From: Kappaphycus alvarezii
Lineage: Eukaryota > Rhodophyta > Florideophyceae > Gigartinales > Solieriaceae
Direction: 5' to 3'
Length of the DNA stretch: 64,000 bases
NCBI GenBank assembly: GCA_002205965.3
Contig: NADL03000590.1
Location: forward strand, 1,245,001 to 1,309,000
Part shown: positions 44,948-56,468 of the stretch, one piece after another
Layout of the letters: each line of letters starts with the position of its first letter
How positions within the stretch are numbered: the first letter of the stretch is position 1
Notes under the pieces: model-generated
Database searches by the model: none
What the model was told of the DNA's origin: nothing
Seen by the model: the letters and a program-made list of their open reading frames with translations, nothing else
Position numbers and translations under genes: made by a program

Positions 44948-45199
44948 TTAAATTTTTTTGTGGTTGGTTATCTGCATGGAAGGGAAGCTCGAAGCCCTCG
45001 CGAAAACAGAAGAATGCCGATAGAGTACCACCCTGTTGACATCAGATGCCGGGGCACATAGAATCATGGTACGCTCACGGACCGCGACGAAGAGCGGAGC
45101 TTGCGAACGGCCGTGGACCATGTCGATAAGCCGCACGACCGTGGGCGTGTAGGCAGGCAAGAGGTAAAGCAGCGACTGCTTGTCTATGCGGTTGGACAT
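44948..45199 (-). CDS. small hypothetical protein
   Basis: An 83-codon minus frame from an ATG at 45,199, 203 bases upstream of the MFS start and on the same strand. It reads as a plausible globular protein (KQSLLYLLPAYTPTVVRLID, then APLFVAVRERTMILC) rather than low-complexity sequence, but I recognise no family. It could be a real small gene, a first exon, or chance. The plus-strand side is occupied by the non-LTR retrotransposon starting at about 45.3 kb, so a truncated host gene is also possible. Confidence 0.35.
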   Translation of the reverse strand: MSNRIDKQSLLYLLPAYTPTVVRLIDMVHGRSQAPLFVAVRERTMILCAPASDVNRVVLYRHSSVFARASSFPSMQITNHKKI

Positions 45200-45296
45200 A
45201 TGAATGGCCTCAATACGAACGGTGGCGGCCTGGGGAACTCAACCCTTTCTTTAATCTTCCACAGCAATTGAAGAAACGCAAAATCATTTCGTCAAA

Positions 45297-46332
45297 ATGC
45301 CTCGATCCTTGGACTCCTCAAACATGGCTGAATACCGCCGCTCCTGGGCGGTTGTTGACCTGTTGATACCCACACCCCCCTTGTCCCTCCCCCGCGACCC
45401 CGCCCCGAAGCCCACCACCCCGTCGAATACTAGTTCCCCGTCGACGACTCGGACCCCTTTCCCTCTCCTCGCTATCGAAGCACAACAGACTCTTCACCAG
45501 TGCCAGGATCCCCCGCACCCGCGCCTCGCTGAAGTCCGCACAATGGGCTCCCCTGTCCTCTGCCCGGGCACCACCATTGCTGCCCCTCCCCCGATAGTCG
45601 AAATTGGAACGATTGGGTTGGCTCTGACGTTCGACGACGTCTGCGAGTTTCCGACATTTGAAGCTGCCCGCACCGTTCCCTCCCTCACCGCCTCCGCTGC
45701 CAACAACCGCCTCCCGCCGCTCGTAACTTATTCCAGGATCCGGCCCGTGGATCTGCACTGCCCTGTCGAAAACTCATCTCCCTGCCTCAATGGCAGTGCT
45801 CTTCTACCTTTGCCACATGTGTCCGGACTTCCGGATCACCAGGAGTTCCCTGGTGGCCATCGCAATGTCATCGTCCCCACATGCCGCCACGGGACTCGTC
45901 ACTCGCCTGCCCATCGACTGCCGCCGGCTCTTCAATCCCCGAGCAGCCACTGCCGTCCCGCTTCGTACGCCCCATGGCTTTGCTGCTGCCCTCACCCCTG
46001 GCAGGTCGCCGCATTAGGGAGCTCCTCATGGGCCGCCCTTCCCGATCCGCCACTTGCCTCGCCTCTCCGCTCGCCACCCCGACTGAACCCATTATGGCCC
46101 ATCAGCCCTCTAACCTCGATCACGCTGGCCCTGACTGCGCCCAGCGCCCTTGTGCTGCCCGCAAGTCTGGCGGCCCCCGCAAACCCGCTCCAAACTCCCT
46201 CGCCCCGGCAACCGCGAACAATGGTCGTGTTTCCGACTCGGAGGTTACTTGCGATGCCGTGAACAACCGCACCACGCCCACCGCTCCCCGCCCCGACACT
46301 TCTGACCCTCGCCTACACCCTGCCATCACCGC
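45297..46332 (+). pseudogene. proline-rich N-terminal region of non-LTR ORF, uncertain
   Basis: A 321-codon frame from 45,297 is rich in Pro, Ser and Thr with no recognised domain. Several other frames are also open because the DNA is GC-rich. Retroelements of this type have a variable N-terminal segment, sometimes with C2H2 fingers, which I cannot identify here. It is included because base composition is continuous with the RT part. Confidence 0.3.
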
Positions 46333-48330
46333 ATGCACCGCCGCCCTAGGCGCGGCAAGTACGCCCATCGGCTGTCCGATGAAGCCAAGGCAGCCGCGCA
46401 CGCCGATACTTTCTCCCTGACTCCTGTCCATCTCAAGCCTAAGTCTCTAGGGGACAACCAGAACCTCCTCCGAGCCCATGTTCAGGACCGGACTGGCAAG
46501 CCTGATATCGCGTCCGTCGTCCGCACCTCAGTTAACATTCTACCCTTGTTATCTTCAAAAGCTCCTTCCCCGCTCCCCCTTTCCTTGCCGTCTCCACTCG
46601 ACATCCTTCGCACTCCGCACCGAGAGCCAGACATCTTTCAAGGCATCTGCGGCTCCTGCATCTTCCCGTTCGTCCTGCTCCTAACCAAGCTGCTCAATTC
46701 CGCGGCGACGGCTCGGGACATCAGTGCCAATGTCCGCACCTTCCTAAACCTTCATATGCTTCCCACAGCCGTCCTCCGTTGAACCTTGCGCTGTGAGGAA
46801 GGCTTGCATCACCGAGAAGGTCAGAACACTGCCCTTGCCAACCGCACACGCCTTACCAACACCAGCAACCAATGGGGAGCGCTCTGGGCCGAGGCCATCA
46901 GCACCCATCAAAATCGGGCCGACTGGTTTGCCCAACACCGCCCCGCGCCAATCCACTCGCCTTTCCTCTCCCGGTGCTTCCGCCGTGTGGAGACTCTGAG
47001 AAAGGAAGTTCGTTACGATAAGGCCATGCGCTTCTTGCTCAGTGCCCCACTCGCCGATGTCAACCTCCCTGCCACCATCCAGGCCCTGCGCTCCCGCCAC
47101 CCCCCCTGGGTCCTTGCTCCCGCCCTCTCTATTGCTACCCACCAGGTCCTTTCCGGGGCTGCACGAGTAATCTCTCGTGACTCTGCTGCCGGGCCGGGCC
47201 GCGTGCCCTCCCGCTGGTTTCACCTCTTCCTAAAGACCAAGGTCAGTCCCGACAAAAGCGTCACCGCCCTCGCCGTGCTCACCTAACGTGTCAATTGCAT
47301 CGCCCGCGGCGATCTCCCCGACAAGGTCCTTCCCTTCATCGCTGCCGCTATACTCCTGCCCATGTCGCCAGAACCAGGCAAGATCCGCCCCATCGCAACC
47401 GGGACTGTTCTCCACGGCATCGCTACGAAGACTCTCCCCTCATGCCGTTGATGACAGTAGAGACTTCCTCGGCCCCCATCAGACGGCAAGCGGAATAAAA
47501 GCTGGACTGGGCGCCGCTGTACACAATACGCGGAGATTCCACCAACGCCTCTCCCACGGACCCCAGGTCGGTACCGTTCTTATTGATGCCTTTAACCCGT
47601 TCAACCGCTTGGACAGACAGCCGCGTGGTCTACAGTCATTCGCAACCTCCGCTCCTCGTCCTAAACCGTGAGCGGGCCACTATCCTAAGCGCGCAGAGCA
47701 CCCAACAGGGTGACCAGCCGGCATGCTCTAGTTTCCCCCCACCATCCATTTGCTTTTGGTTAAACTTGCGGAAGACCCGGACTCAAGTTCAATGAATGGT
47801 ATGCGGGCGATGCCAGTCGTCGACACACTCCCCGCCCTCCGCTGAGCCCTCACTAGACTCCTTCAACACGGCTCTCCCCTCGCGCTGCACCTAAATTTGC
47901 GCAGGACGCACCTCAATTGGCCCCTCCCATCCCTTACAACACGCCAGGAGTTTCTCGTCGATCTCCCACCGCAGCAATGCTCCCCTCATGGTTTCGAGCT
48001 TCTCGATGCCCCGATTGGCACCTGCGAATACACGCTAGAGTTACCCCTCGCGAGGGTCGCGTCCTGACGTCGGACCCTCGAGTAGCTCCACCTCGTCGGA
48101 GACTTTCAAGGCTGCTTTCATACTCATCGTCCCTATTCTTCCTCGTGCCCAATGCTACATGCCTGCGGCCTCGCGAACCCCCACCACGTTCCGCTTTCGG
48201 AAACCCAACGGTGTTTCCGTCACTGGCTAAGCCTAGACCCGAGCCTGCCTATCGATCCGATTCGGTGGACATAGTTTTCCTGAAAGCGGCCCCTAACCCA
48301 CGGTATCGTCGCTGTTGGCATCATTGACGC
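46333..48330 (+). pseudogene. non-LTR reverse transcriptase, copy 1, inactive
   Basis: Upstream of the RT, TLRKEVRYDKAMRFLLSAPL and IQALRSRHPP (about 46,990-47,105) match the conserved helix before the fingers. RT motifs follow: DSAAGPGRVPSRWFHLFLKT, KIRPIATGTVLHGIATKTL (about 47,380-47,440), VLIDAFNPFNRLDR with motif A Asp (about 47,585), TQQGDQPA (motif B, about 47,700), and NEWYAGDASRR (47,794-47,826), where the usual Y-x-D-D reads YAGD, so the first catalytic Asp of motif C is lost. GFELLDAPIGTCEYTL (about 47,990) is the thumb segment that in relatives reads L-G-A-P-I-G. A stop at 47,284-47,286 and several frameshifts interrupt the chain. Confidence 0.72.
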
Positions 48331-48524
48331 TGCCTCTGCTCACGAACGCAGCACCAGATCCTCCCACTGCACTGCGGTCCTCCTGCACTTGCTGTACCCT
48401 GGGAACCAGCGTTCCCTCCTCGATCAAACCCGCCCGCTCCTTCATGCTTACCGCCATCCTGGGAGAGCTTGACCCCATTGTCCCCGCTGCATCCCCTCAA
48501 AACACGCAATCCTAACTAACAAGG

Positions 48525-49040
48525 GTGCAGCCAGACGCCCCAGGCTATGTCCATTTGCGTGGTGCGGACTGGGAAGCCAACCCTGTCCCCCCTCAACACA
48601 GCGACAAGGACATTCGCCTCCGAATCCGGGGCGACGCCCTCCGCCACAGCCCTGCTGCAGCCTTCCTCGACTCCTATCCCTCCTCCTACCTGCTCTGTGA
48701 CAGGCAATGGCCTGTAATGCTCGAAACGCACCTCACTCTACCTGCGTACACTCGCCTCCCGCCACTCCTGTACCTACACTGTTATAAGCCCATGGACACC
48801 CATGGCGAGATTGGAGTAAACCTCTGTCCCATCGGATTCGGCCGTCTCCACCGGCACAACATTTCCTTTAACTCCCTAGTGCCGACGGTCGCGCCCACCG
48901 CCGGCCGCAAGTATCAACTCCAAGCACCGCCCGTCATCCCGGGGACGGACCTCCGCCCCGCGGATATTTTAATCCTTCCCCAGGCTAAAGCCTCGCCCCC
49001 GCAACCCCGCTCACTGGTCTGCTACATGACTATCATATCT
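48525..49040 (+). pseudogene. restriction-like endonuclease domain of non-LTR copy 1
   Basis: The frame 48,525-49,109 contains GVNLCPIGFGRLHRHNISFN (Cys/His block, about 48,815-48,870), then PGTDLRPADILILPQAK (about 48,939-48,985) and SLVCYMTIIS. The order C-P-x-G, R-H-N, then R-P-A-D-I-L and a hydrophobic strand ending in Asp or a similar residue is that of the PD-(D/E)XK-like endonuclease of early non-LTR elements, which nicks the target for reverse transcription. The final Asp in the D-V-T-V type strand reads CYMTI, so a metal ligand may be missing. From 49,041 the same frame changes into RT motif B of a second copy. Confidence 0.6.
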
Positions 49041-49792
49041 GAACAAGGTGATCCGCTAGTAGGCCGTTGTTCTTCGTCGTCCTCCAGCCTCTTCTCAAAC
49101 CTGCAGTAGCTGTATGTGACCTTCTGCGGTACCGTTGGTACACAGATGATGCCAAGCTCACATCTCTGAGGTGGTCAAGGCGCCCCAAGTGGGCTCGGTC
49201 CCAAATCAATTTCGAAATAAACGCCTTGAAGTCTCGCGCCTTCTTGCTTACCTCCTTGCTCCGACCGGTGCTGACATTGTCTCCCTAGTATTTGAGGATG
49301 GCATTTTGCTTCGTCAACGACCCTTTGGATTCTCATGACTTCATACAGCAACACCCTCAGGGTTGTATAGACAGGTACTAATCTGCATGGGGCTCGATAT
49401 AATCCCCGATGCACGTACCCGCTTCCACCTCCACCGTGTCGCTTCGTCGGTCTGCCGCATTCAACACATTTTCCGTGTGGCGCCCATAGATAATTCACTT
49501 CCCCTCGCGATCCAGTGCGACAGCCGCCGAATTCAGGCCTTCGTCCGACTCAAACACGTCCCTCTCACACCGTCCACTCGCTCTCAGGTCACACTCCCTA
49601 CCCGTAACGGTAGGCATGGGTTCCAGCCATTTTTCAGTATATTTCGGGCATCTAACGTCGCAAGCCTGATCGCCTTTCCAGAGCATCGGGTAACTGGTTC
49701 CGCCTATCCCATGCCTCCATCCAGAGCGCAGACCGGCGACAGCAAGGAATCTTCGCTTGCTGTGACGAAGACATCCACAGATGAGGTACGGC
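49041..49792 (+). pseudogene. second, 5'-truncated non-LTR RT copy (motifs B, C and thumb)
   Basis: EQGDPLVG (from 49,041) is motif B, then after one shift LFFVVLQPLLKPAVAVCDLL and YRWYTDDAKL (YTDD at 49,139-49,150), so the catalytic pair is kept here although it is lost in copy 1. The frame 49,363-49,809 gives the thumb: RFHLHRVASSVCRIQHIFRV and TRSQVTLPTRNGRHGF, matching the conserved L-P-x-x-x-G-G-L-G-L type segment. The copy is interrupted at 49,792 by the copia element. When one target copy ACGGC is kept, the frame goes on at 61,195 for about 27 more codons before a stop. Truncation at the 5' side is typical of target-primed reverse transcription. Confidence 0.65.
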
Positions 49793-50054
49793 TGCTGGGC
49801 AAAACCTAGTGAACTGGGCTTGGAATGTTTCCTGCAGTAATTTTCGCGGGACATGTAATGAGTTTACACGTCGACACGGGCTGGATCCAGAGCGACTTGC
49901 CACGCTCACCGCCGGCGTGGCCACCGGCTAAACTTTCTCCCATTGAATCTATTGTCTAGCTGACACATTGTAATAGCTTTGCCGTTTGACAATCTTTACC
50001 ATATCGCCTCGTAAGTCGCGCGTAGCCCTCGAAGTAACGATGCTGATCACAACA
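49793..50054 (+). repeat. 5' LTR of copia A
   Basis: Starts TGCTGGGCAAAAC, ends GATCACAACA. It differs from the 3' LTR at roughly one base in ten and lacks a 16-base piece present there. Confidence 0.9.
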
Positions 50055-50089
50055 CAATAGATTCAATTCCGCAACATCCTTTAGCGTCC

Positions 50090-51365
50090 GCCGTCAATGT
50101 GGAGAAGCCAGCAGAGGACAAGAAGGACGAAAGGACCAAGCCCGAAAGTGACCAGAGGAGTCAGAACAGGCAAAAGACACAAAGAAATAGAAGGCAGAAC
50201 CGGAATGCGAACTCGCACTAATTCCGCGGAGATCAAGGGGACCTCCTCGGATATGTCTGTACTTATGATTCGGCCGCGAGAGCCAATCAGTATGACAAAA
50301 TCACCGAAAAGATAGCTCAATGGGCGAATAAGTAAATGATCTTCCCCATGGATATCTGTAGAGCAGTACATAGTGTCGAGGAACCGACGAGCGACGAGTG
50401 GAAACAAAAAGGCGTTGGTGGACGATGCAGATGAACGCACCAAGGCTATCTTCGCGGAAGAATTTAAGGAGTACATGATGAGAAAACGCAAATACCACAG
50501 CAACAAATCGAAGTTGTTTACAGTTGCGCTGGGCCAATTCTCAGAGGCGATAAAGACCTAGCTCGAAAGTGAGAGTGGACGATCTGAAATTTACGAACAA
50601 CATGATGTCGTCAAGCGGTTAAATTCCATTAAAGTTTAGATTTTGAATCAAAAAGGCGACAGGAACCCGACAGTTTCGACGTACTGAGCTATAAATGAGT
50701 TGTTCCGGATCAAGCAACACCAACACCGTCACGAGGAACTTTTAGAATACCGCAAACGTTACACAGCTGTGGTTGAGGTTATACACCGTATGGGAATAGA
50801 TTTGGGAGCCTCGTTTACCAAGATAAGAGAGAAAATCTTGCAAGAGGAGAACACATAATTAGAGATGCTACTGACGACTAGAAGAAGAAAGAAAACCTGA
50901 AGGCATTCCAGAAGCTTGTGTCAATCTCTTTAATAATCTTCGTTGATAAGAGTCGTTTTCAAGAAGTGGCAACCAACCTGGAGACTGAATTTCTTAAAGA
51001 AAATGACCAATATCCGGTAGATTTTACTGCTGTATACAATATGCTGTCTAGTTGGCGATGTTCAACAGTTTAACGTGAATCGTCAGCTACTGATGGTCTG
51101 AGCTTTGCTCAAGGTTCAACAAAGAAAGCAGAGGGCTCATCATCCAACCAAAGACCAGGCAGAGATCGCTCGGACTTGCAGTATTACTCATGTGGCGAGT
51201 GCAGGCACCATTAATATGAGAAAGAAAAGTGCAAGAATCGAAATGGAAAACGGCCGCAGAAGAGAACCATGAACGCCATAACACGTTATTCCCAAGACAA
51301 CACCATTGATGATAAAGATCCTTATGACCTCCGATTCTGTACTGTTGACAAAGATGCTGCTTAGC
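50090..51365 (+). pseudogene. copia A gag remnant
   Basis: Frames broken by many stops give a charged N-terminus (KPAEDKKDERTKPESDQRSQ), then LLGYVCTYDSAARANQYDKI, which is clearly homologous to the gag of copia B (WVYVYDNAARVNQYEKTTEK). Near 51,175-51,235 a damaged zinc knuckle reads YYSCGECRHH followed by a stop. No start codon at the expected place remains. This is a decayed capsid gene. Confidence 0.65.
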
Positions 51366-51473
51366 ATGGGCATGTGTTGGGGCATGAAGGGGAGGTTTTG
51401 CAGAATGTAGACACGAGTTCTTTCAACAGATCTCGAGCCTGAGTTATTACAAGTGGTAGCATCGGTCTCGATA

Positions 51474-52640
51474 GTATGTCGTCCGTTGATGTATTCGGTG
51501 ATAGAAGGCTGTTAAAAAACATTAGATCTGTCGAGGAAAACATGCACATACCATGCAACGCTGGCACAATGGTGGCTAACCAGGTCGGTGATTTGAGTGG
51601 ATACGGTACCGTCTGGTATCATCAACACGCCATTGCAAATATACTGTCCCTTAACAAGGTGCAGCAAAGATTCCGTGTAACTTATGACAGCGAGGATGAA
51701 GATTGCTTTAAGATTCCTACGGGAGAAGGAGCGTATAGAGTTTTCCATCCAACTGAGAAAGGTCTGCATACATCACAATTCCTCGAGTGTTCCCTAGACG
51801 GCGCAGTAATGGTGAGTACTATGGCCGGCAACAAGAGGTCACTCACTAATCGCGCCGAGGATGTACGAGGCCTACAAATAACGCTTGGTATACCAAGCGA
51901 CAAACAATTGACTGGCATACTCGACCACAATCTCCTTCGAAACTGTGAAGTGAGTTCACAAGATGTTCTGAATACAAAGAAGATATTTGGCCCTGATGTG
52001 GGCTCCTTGAAAGGAAAGACGCTTCGTAGGAAAAATAAACATGTGGACATCACCGTATACCCAATACCTAAGCACATTATGGAACTCCACAGGGAAGTTA
52101 CTGACTGTTTTGATGTGATGTTATTAAAATGGATCGTTTTTTGTGTCTCTATAAGCCTATCCATAAAATTCTGCACAGCCAAAGCCTTGGAGAATAGACG
52201 TGACGTCATGCTATGGCAGACACACGCAAGATTAAGATTGCGTGCGCACGTCGCGGATTCATGGTGAGTCATGTTGCAGCTGATAATGAATTCAGCTAAT
52301 TCGAAGACCGTTGTCTGAAATCTGCATCGCGCGCAACGTGGTAGCAAGAGACAAACTTGTGTCTGACGTCGAACGGTACATTAGAATGCTGAAAGAGCGG
52401 TGCAGAGCAAAGTTCAACATGTTAACCTTCAAGAAATTACCTGCGCGCGTGATGGTCGAACTCGTGTATACGATGAACTTTTGGATCCATGCTTTCCCCG
52501 CTTTCGATGGTGTTTCGGACAAGATAAGCCCACGTGAGCTGGTTACAGGAGTGAAGTTGTATGCGAGAAGACATTGCGTGGTGCTATTCGGCACGTATGT
52601 CCAGACACATGAACAAAACGACAAAACCATGATGTAAAGG
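51474..52640 (+). pseudogene. copia A protease and integrase part
   Basis: The frame 51,476-52,267 starts MSSVDVFGDRRLLKNIRSVE, then MHIPCNAGTMVANQVGDLSG. The protease site, D-T-G or C-N-A-G/C-N-T-G in this group, reads CNAG. YGTVWYHQHAIANILSLNKV and FGPDVGSLKGKTLRRKNKHV (pre-integrase) follow. Integrase core pieces are DCFDVMLLKWIVFCVSIS and, in the frame 52,311-52,637, DVERYIRMLKERCRAKFNML and ISPRELVTGVKL, the end of the core. Frameshifts occur at about 52,270. The catalytic residues cannot all be checked. Confidence 0.75.
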
Positions 52641-53380
52641 ACCATTGGGGCTATTGCACCTAGACAAACAGGAAATGTGCAGAGACGTCGTTACTTTTAT
52701 AGCCTCCAACTGGAAAGCGAATTAGTCGCAATCATTGGACTGAAATACTGATGCCGATGGACGCTATCAACCGGGTGGAAGAGTTGGCGGGAAGTACGAC
52801 TACAAGGCGATTAACTTTCGGTGATCGGAATAACAAAGAGGTAGAAGATGTCTAAGGGGAGTGCGATGATGAGAGTCTGGAAGGCTCTAGCACCTCCTGT
52901 TCTGATTTCAACAGCGTCCTCGAGGAGAACGAGGTGCATGTCGACCATGAACAAGACGACCAGGGCAAAGTACCCACTGATATGTATAGATCCAAAGACG
53001 TCGAAGTGACACTAATACGAGACGTTGAGGCGCAAAAACGACCAGAGATAGTGATCAAACACGGAGCTGTTGTTGAGGATACAATGTCTGAGGGCGCTGT
53101 GCTAGAGCCAATCATTCAGAGTGCTAAGGTCGAAGGTGAGTCAATACATGATCCTGAAATAGTCAAGAACGAACAACCACTCCCGCAAGTCGAAGCGCAA
53201 GATGAGGAAAATAATGTAGCAATTACGCCACAGGGTGAGACTGGTGGCGATGTGGACGAGGAGATGGGACAGCAGGCAGAAAACGCAGGAATGGCGCTCG
53301 AAAAGGAGATGCATTATCGCTATGGGGCTAGGACAGGACTATACGGACTGAAGTCTAGAAGAAACCTAAAATAAGATAGG
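52641..53380 (+). pseudogene. copia A acidic linker before reverse transcriptase
   Basis: The frame to 53,374 is very rich in Glu and Asp (NEQPLPQVEAQDEENNVAIT), a disordered linker between integrase and RT that copia B also has (56,469-57,120). It ends where copia B is inserted at 53,381. Confidence 0.6.
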
Positions 53381-53665
53381 TGTTGACGCTAGCATCGGAA
53401 TTTGGCTCGAAAATTGATCCAACAAGTGGCTCGACCCTATGGTCACGCGCCACGTTGCCAGAAGGCTTCTACAGTTGAATTTTGGTAGGCAGTTGAATTG
53501 ATTATCTACTGAGCCGCCGGTGAGCGACGGTGGTGAGAGTTCTCTGATCAAGTCCATTGGCTTGTCTAGCTCCGACCACAAGTAAGCTATCCGAGGTCCT
53601 TTTTAAGGTGCCAAGGCGTCAGTTCAGTTCTGCGTCAGCTTTTGACGAGGACCTTGATTTCAACA
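53381..53665 (+). repeat. 5' LTR of copia B
   Basis: Starts TGTTGACGCTAGC and ends GATTTCAACA. Confidence 0.92.
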
Positions 53666-53696
53666 AAAGCCAATTGACTTCCGCGATACCTTCTCT

Positions 53697-54810
53697 ATGG
53701 ATCATAAAAAGGAAGATAAGGAGACGGGCGAACAAAAGCGCCACAAAAGGACCAAGGGGCTGCCTCGCCAGGCTAGCTCGGCCGATTTCCGAGGGGAGCA
53801 CAAGGACCTACAAGGTTGGGTGTACGTCTACGACAATGCAGCTCGTGTAAACCAATATGAGAAGACGACCGAGAAGATCTCCAAGTGGGTCATGAAGGAA
53901 CAATCGTACCCCATTGAAATTTGAAAGTCCGTTACTAACCTGGAGGAGCCGGACATAGAAAGCTGGAAACCAAAGGCTGCTTAGCCGGACGACTCTGTCG
54001 AAAGGCGATCTTTGATGAAGCGATCAGGCGCTACCTGAGGCGTAAGGATACTGACGAGGAAAACCAATGCAAAGTGTTTACTGTAGTCATTGGACAATGC
54101 TGCGACCAGATGCAGGCGAAGCTGCAAGGCCAGCAAAATTGGAGTAAGATACTCAACGAACAAAATCCAGTTAAGCTCCTGAAAAGCATTAAAGTGTTGA
54201 TTTTAAGCCAACAGGACTCGAAGAAGCCAACTGCAAAAGTTGCCACATCAATCGGCGGCTTATTCAAGATAAGTCAGAACAGATACGAATCACTCGTGGA
54301 TTACCGTAAACGATTCAAGTTCGTCATAGACGTACTTGAACACACCGATATTAAGCTTGGTAAAGCACTGTATGGCCTCACGACAACAGCGCTCAAAGAA
54401 GACGAGAAAGTTGAGAGAGCTTCCGCAACGAATGAACAAATTGAGAAGGTGGAGAAGAAGCTGCTGGAAGAAATGCAGGCATTTCTTTTTATTAACTCCG
54501 CTGACAGGGCGCGTTTCATCAAGGTAATAACATGGCTCGAAAACAACACCTTGCAGGCGACGATAAATACCTCAAGGGCTTGACCGCGGCAAACGGCATG
54601 CTCCAAGATTGGAAGCAGGACGGAGCAGTCCAATAGATCCGTGCCAACGACGGGCTAAACTTTGCCCAAGATGGAACATTCGCAAGATCAGCCGACAAGG
54701 GATCACAAGGTGGCCAGACTAGAGCGCTGAAGAACCGCGGTAAATTAAGGTGCTATGGTTGTGGCCAGTTTGGGCAAATCAAGTCCGAAGGGAAATGCAA
54801 ACGAGAAAAC
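53697..54810 (+). pseudogene. copia B gag with zinc knuckle
   Basis: ATG 53,697 (MDHKKEDKETGEQKRHKRTK) starts a charged region. HKDLQGWVYVYDNAARVNQY and QSYPIEI end at a stop at 53,922-53,924. After a frameshift the capsid continues in the frame 54,074-54,583 (LLKSIKVLILSQQDSKKPTA, then RYESLVDYRKRFKFVIDVLE). A further segment carries CYGCGQFGQIKSEGKC (about 54,750-54,800), an incomplete CCHC knuckle. Gag would form particles. It is broken by stops and frameshifts. Confidence 0.75.
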
Positions 54811-55079
54811 GTGGCGCCGTGAGAACAGCATACGGTGAATTACATGAAGGTTCCAACAAGCCCCTCACAGATTGGCGGGGAGCAGGACGATACGGACGAG
54901 GAAGATGAATATCGCGTGACTATGTGCACAACACATGAGATGCTCCAGGACAACCGAACCGCTGAAGATGGAATGAGATATGGGGTCACGTTTGTGCATC
55001 GCAGAAGAGAATACGGGGCAGGTGATGAGATCGAACAACACAGTAGTAGAGAGCGTTATGACGCATTATTTCAAGCAAG

Positions 55080-56285
55080 GTAGTGCGTACGTGATTCCCG
55101 AAGACAGCGTCGGACTTGACAGCATGTCCTCCGTAGACATATTTGGAGATAATCCCCTACTCACTAAAATTCGAACTGCCGACAGTCGTATGAAGGTAGT
55201 GTGCAACACAGGAGCAGTAATCGTAACGCAGATAGGTGACTTCCCAGGATATAGGTCAGTGTGGTACCATCCAGGGGCAATAGCGAACATTCTATCTCTT
55301 AGCAACGTGCAGAAGAAGTAAATGGTCACATACAGTAGCGACCGGGGAAACTTCTTCGCCGTGCAGAGGCCGGACGGAACCACCAGAATCTTTAGCCCAA
55401 CAATGAAAGGTCTATATGCATCGCAGGTTCTGAGCCCAGTCGGACATAAAAACGATGCAATGATGGTGAACACCGTGCAGGAAAACATTAAGTCGTATAC
55501 AAGTCGAGAGGTGAAGGGCGCAAGAGAGGCACGTCGTCTCATGGAGGTCATCGGCAGGCCAAGTGAAGAACAGATGAGGCAAATTGTTGCTGGGCGACAG
55601 CTCCGCAACTGCGCCGTCACCGAGCAGGACATCATAAACGCATGGAAGATATTTGGTCCTGACGTGGGATCCCTCAAGGGGAAAAAACTCGTCGCAAGGA
55701 GCCGCACGTTGAACTCACCACGCTGCCGATTCCACGGGATATTATGGCGCGCCATCGAGAAGTAGTAGTATTTTGTGACGTAATGTATGTCAACAGCATA
55801 GTATTCGCAGTCTCTATTGGCCGTAGCATCAAGTTCTGCACAGCAGAAGCACTGGAAGATTGAATAGCCCAGACATTACTGACCAGCCTGAAAACAATTA
55901 AGGGGACGTACGCACGAAGAGGACTCCTTGCAACGCGGGTCGCGGCAGACAATTAATTCAGCTCATTAGAGGCCCCGCTATCAGGTGAGAGTATGGCTCT
56001 GAACGTGGTTGCGGGTGAAAAAACGTGCTTGAGATCGAGAGACACATCGGAACGCTGAAGGAGAGATGCCACGCGACATACAACATGCTCCCATTCCGCA
56101 AGATGCCAAATCGCGTGGTAGTAGAACTAGTATACTGCATGACGTTCTGTCTGCATGTTTTTCCAGCCCGCGAGGGGATATAAGCAACAATAAGTCCGCG
56201 AGAGCTTGTCACTGGTGTCGCACTAGACGCGAACAAGCACTGCACCCTCGCATTTGGCTCATACATACAGACTCATGAGCAGCAT
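55080..56285 (+). pseudogene. copia B protease and integrase
   Basis: SMSSVDIFGDNPLLTKIRTA and VVCNTGAVIVTQIGDFPGYR give the protease region with CNTG. WYHPGAIANILSLSNVQKK ends in a TAA (55,319-55,321), directly continued in the same frame by VTYSSDRGNFFAVQRPDGTT, AREARRLMEVIGRPS and IFGPDVGSLKGKKL. From 55,765 stops are frequent, but pieces of the integrase core remain (HIGTLKERCHATYNMLPFRK and similar, about 56,045-56,110). The integrase is therefore lost. The layout equals copia A. Confidence 0.78.
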
Positions 56286-56468
56286 GATAATACGATGACA
56301 ACGAGCACAATTGGTGCTATAGCCCTGCGACCGACCGGAAATGCACAAGGCGGACACTCTTTTATAAGCCTACAGACCGGGCGACGCATCAGTCGAAATA
56401 GATGGACGGAGGTGCCGATGCCAGTTGACTTCATCGACAGGATACAAAGCATGGCAGAGTAGTGCAAC

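Larger units (their letters stand above)
45297..49792 (+). mobile_element. non-LTR retrotransposon with C-terminal restriction-like endonuclease, plus fused second copy
   Basis: The GC-rich block from 45.3 kb contains reverse transcriptase motifs followed by an endonuclease-like C-terminus, without LTRs. RT first and endonuclease last places it with the early non-LTR lineages (R2, CRE, NeSL type). A second copy starts abruptly at RT motif B (about 49,041), exactly where the endonuclease domain of the first ends, and is cut at 49,792 by the outer copia element. It resumes at 61,195. All frames are broken. The left limit is only the first convincing reading frame. Confidence 0.65.

Noticed and set aside
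45318-45758. Minus-strand Gly/Arg-rich frames in the 45-49 kb block
   Set aside because: GC-rich DNA opens many frames. The plus strand carries the consistent RT and endonuclease motifs.
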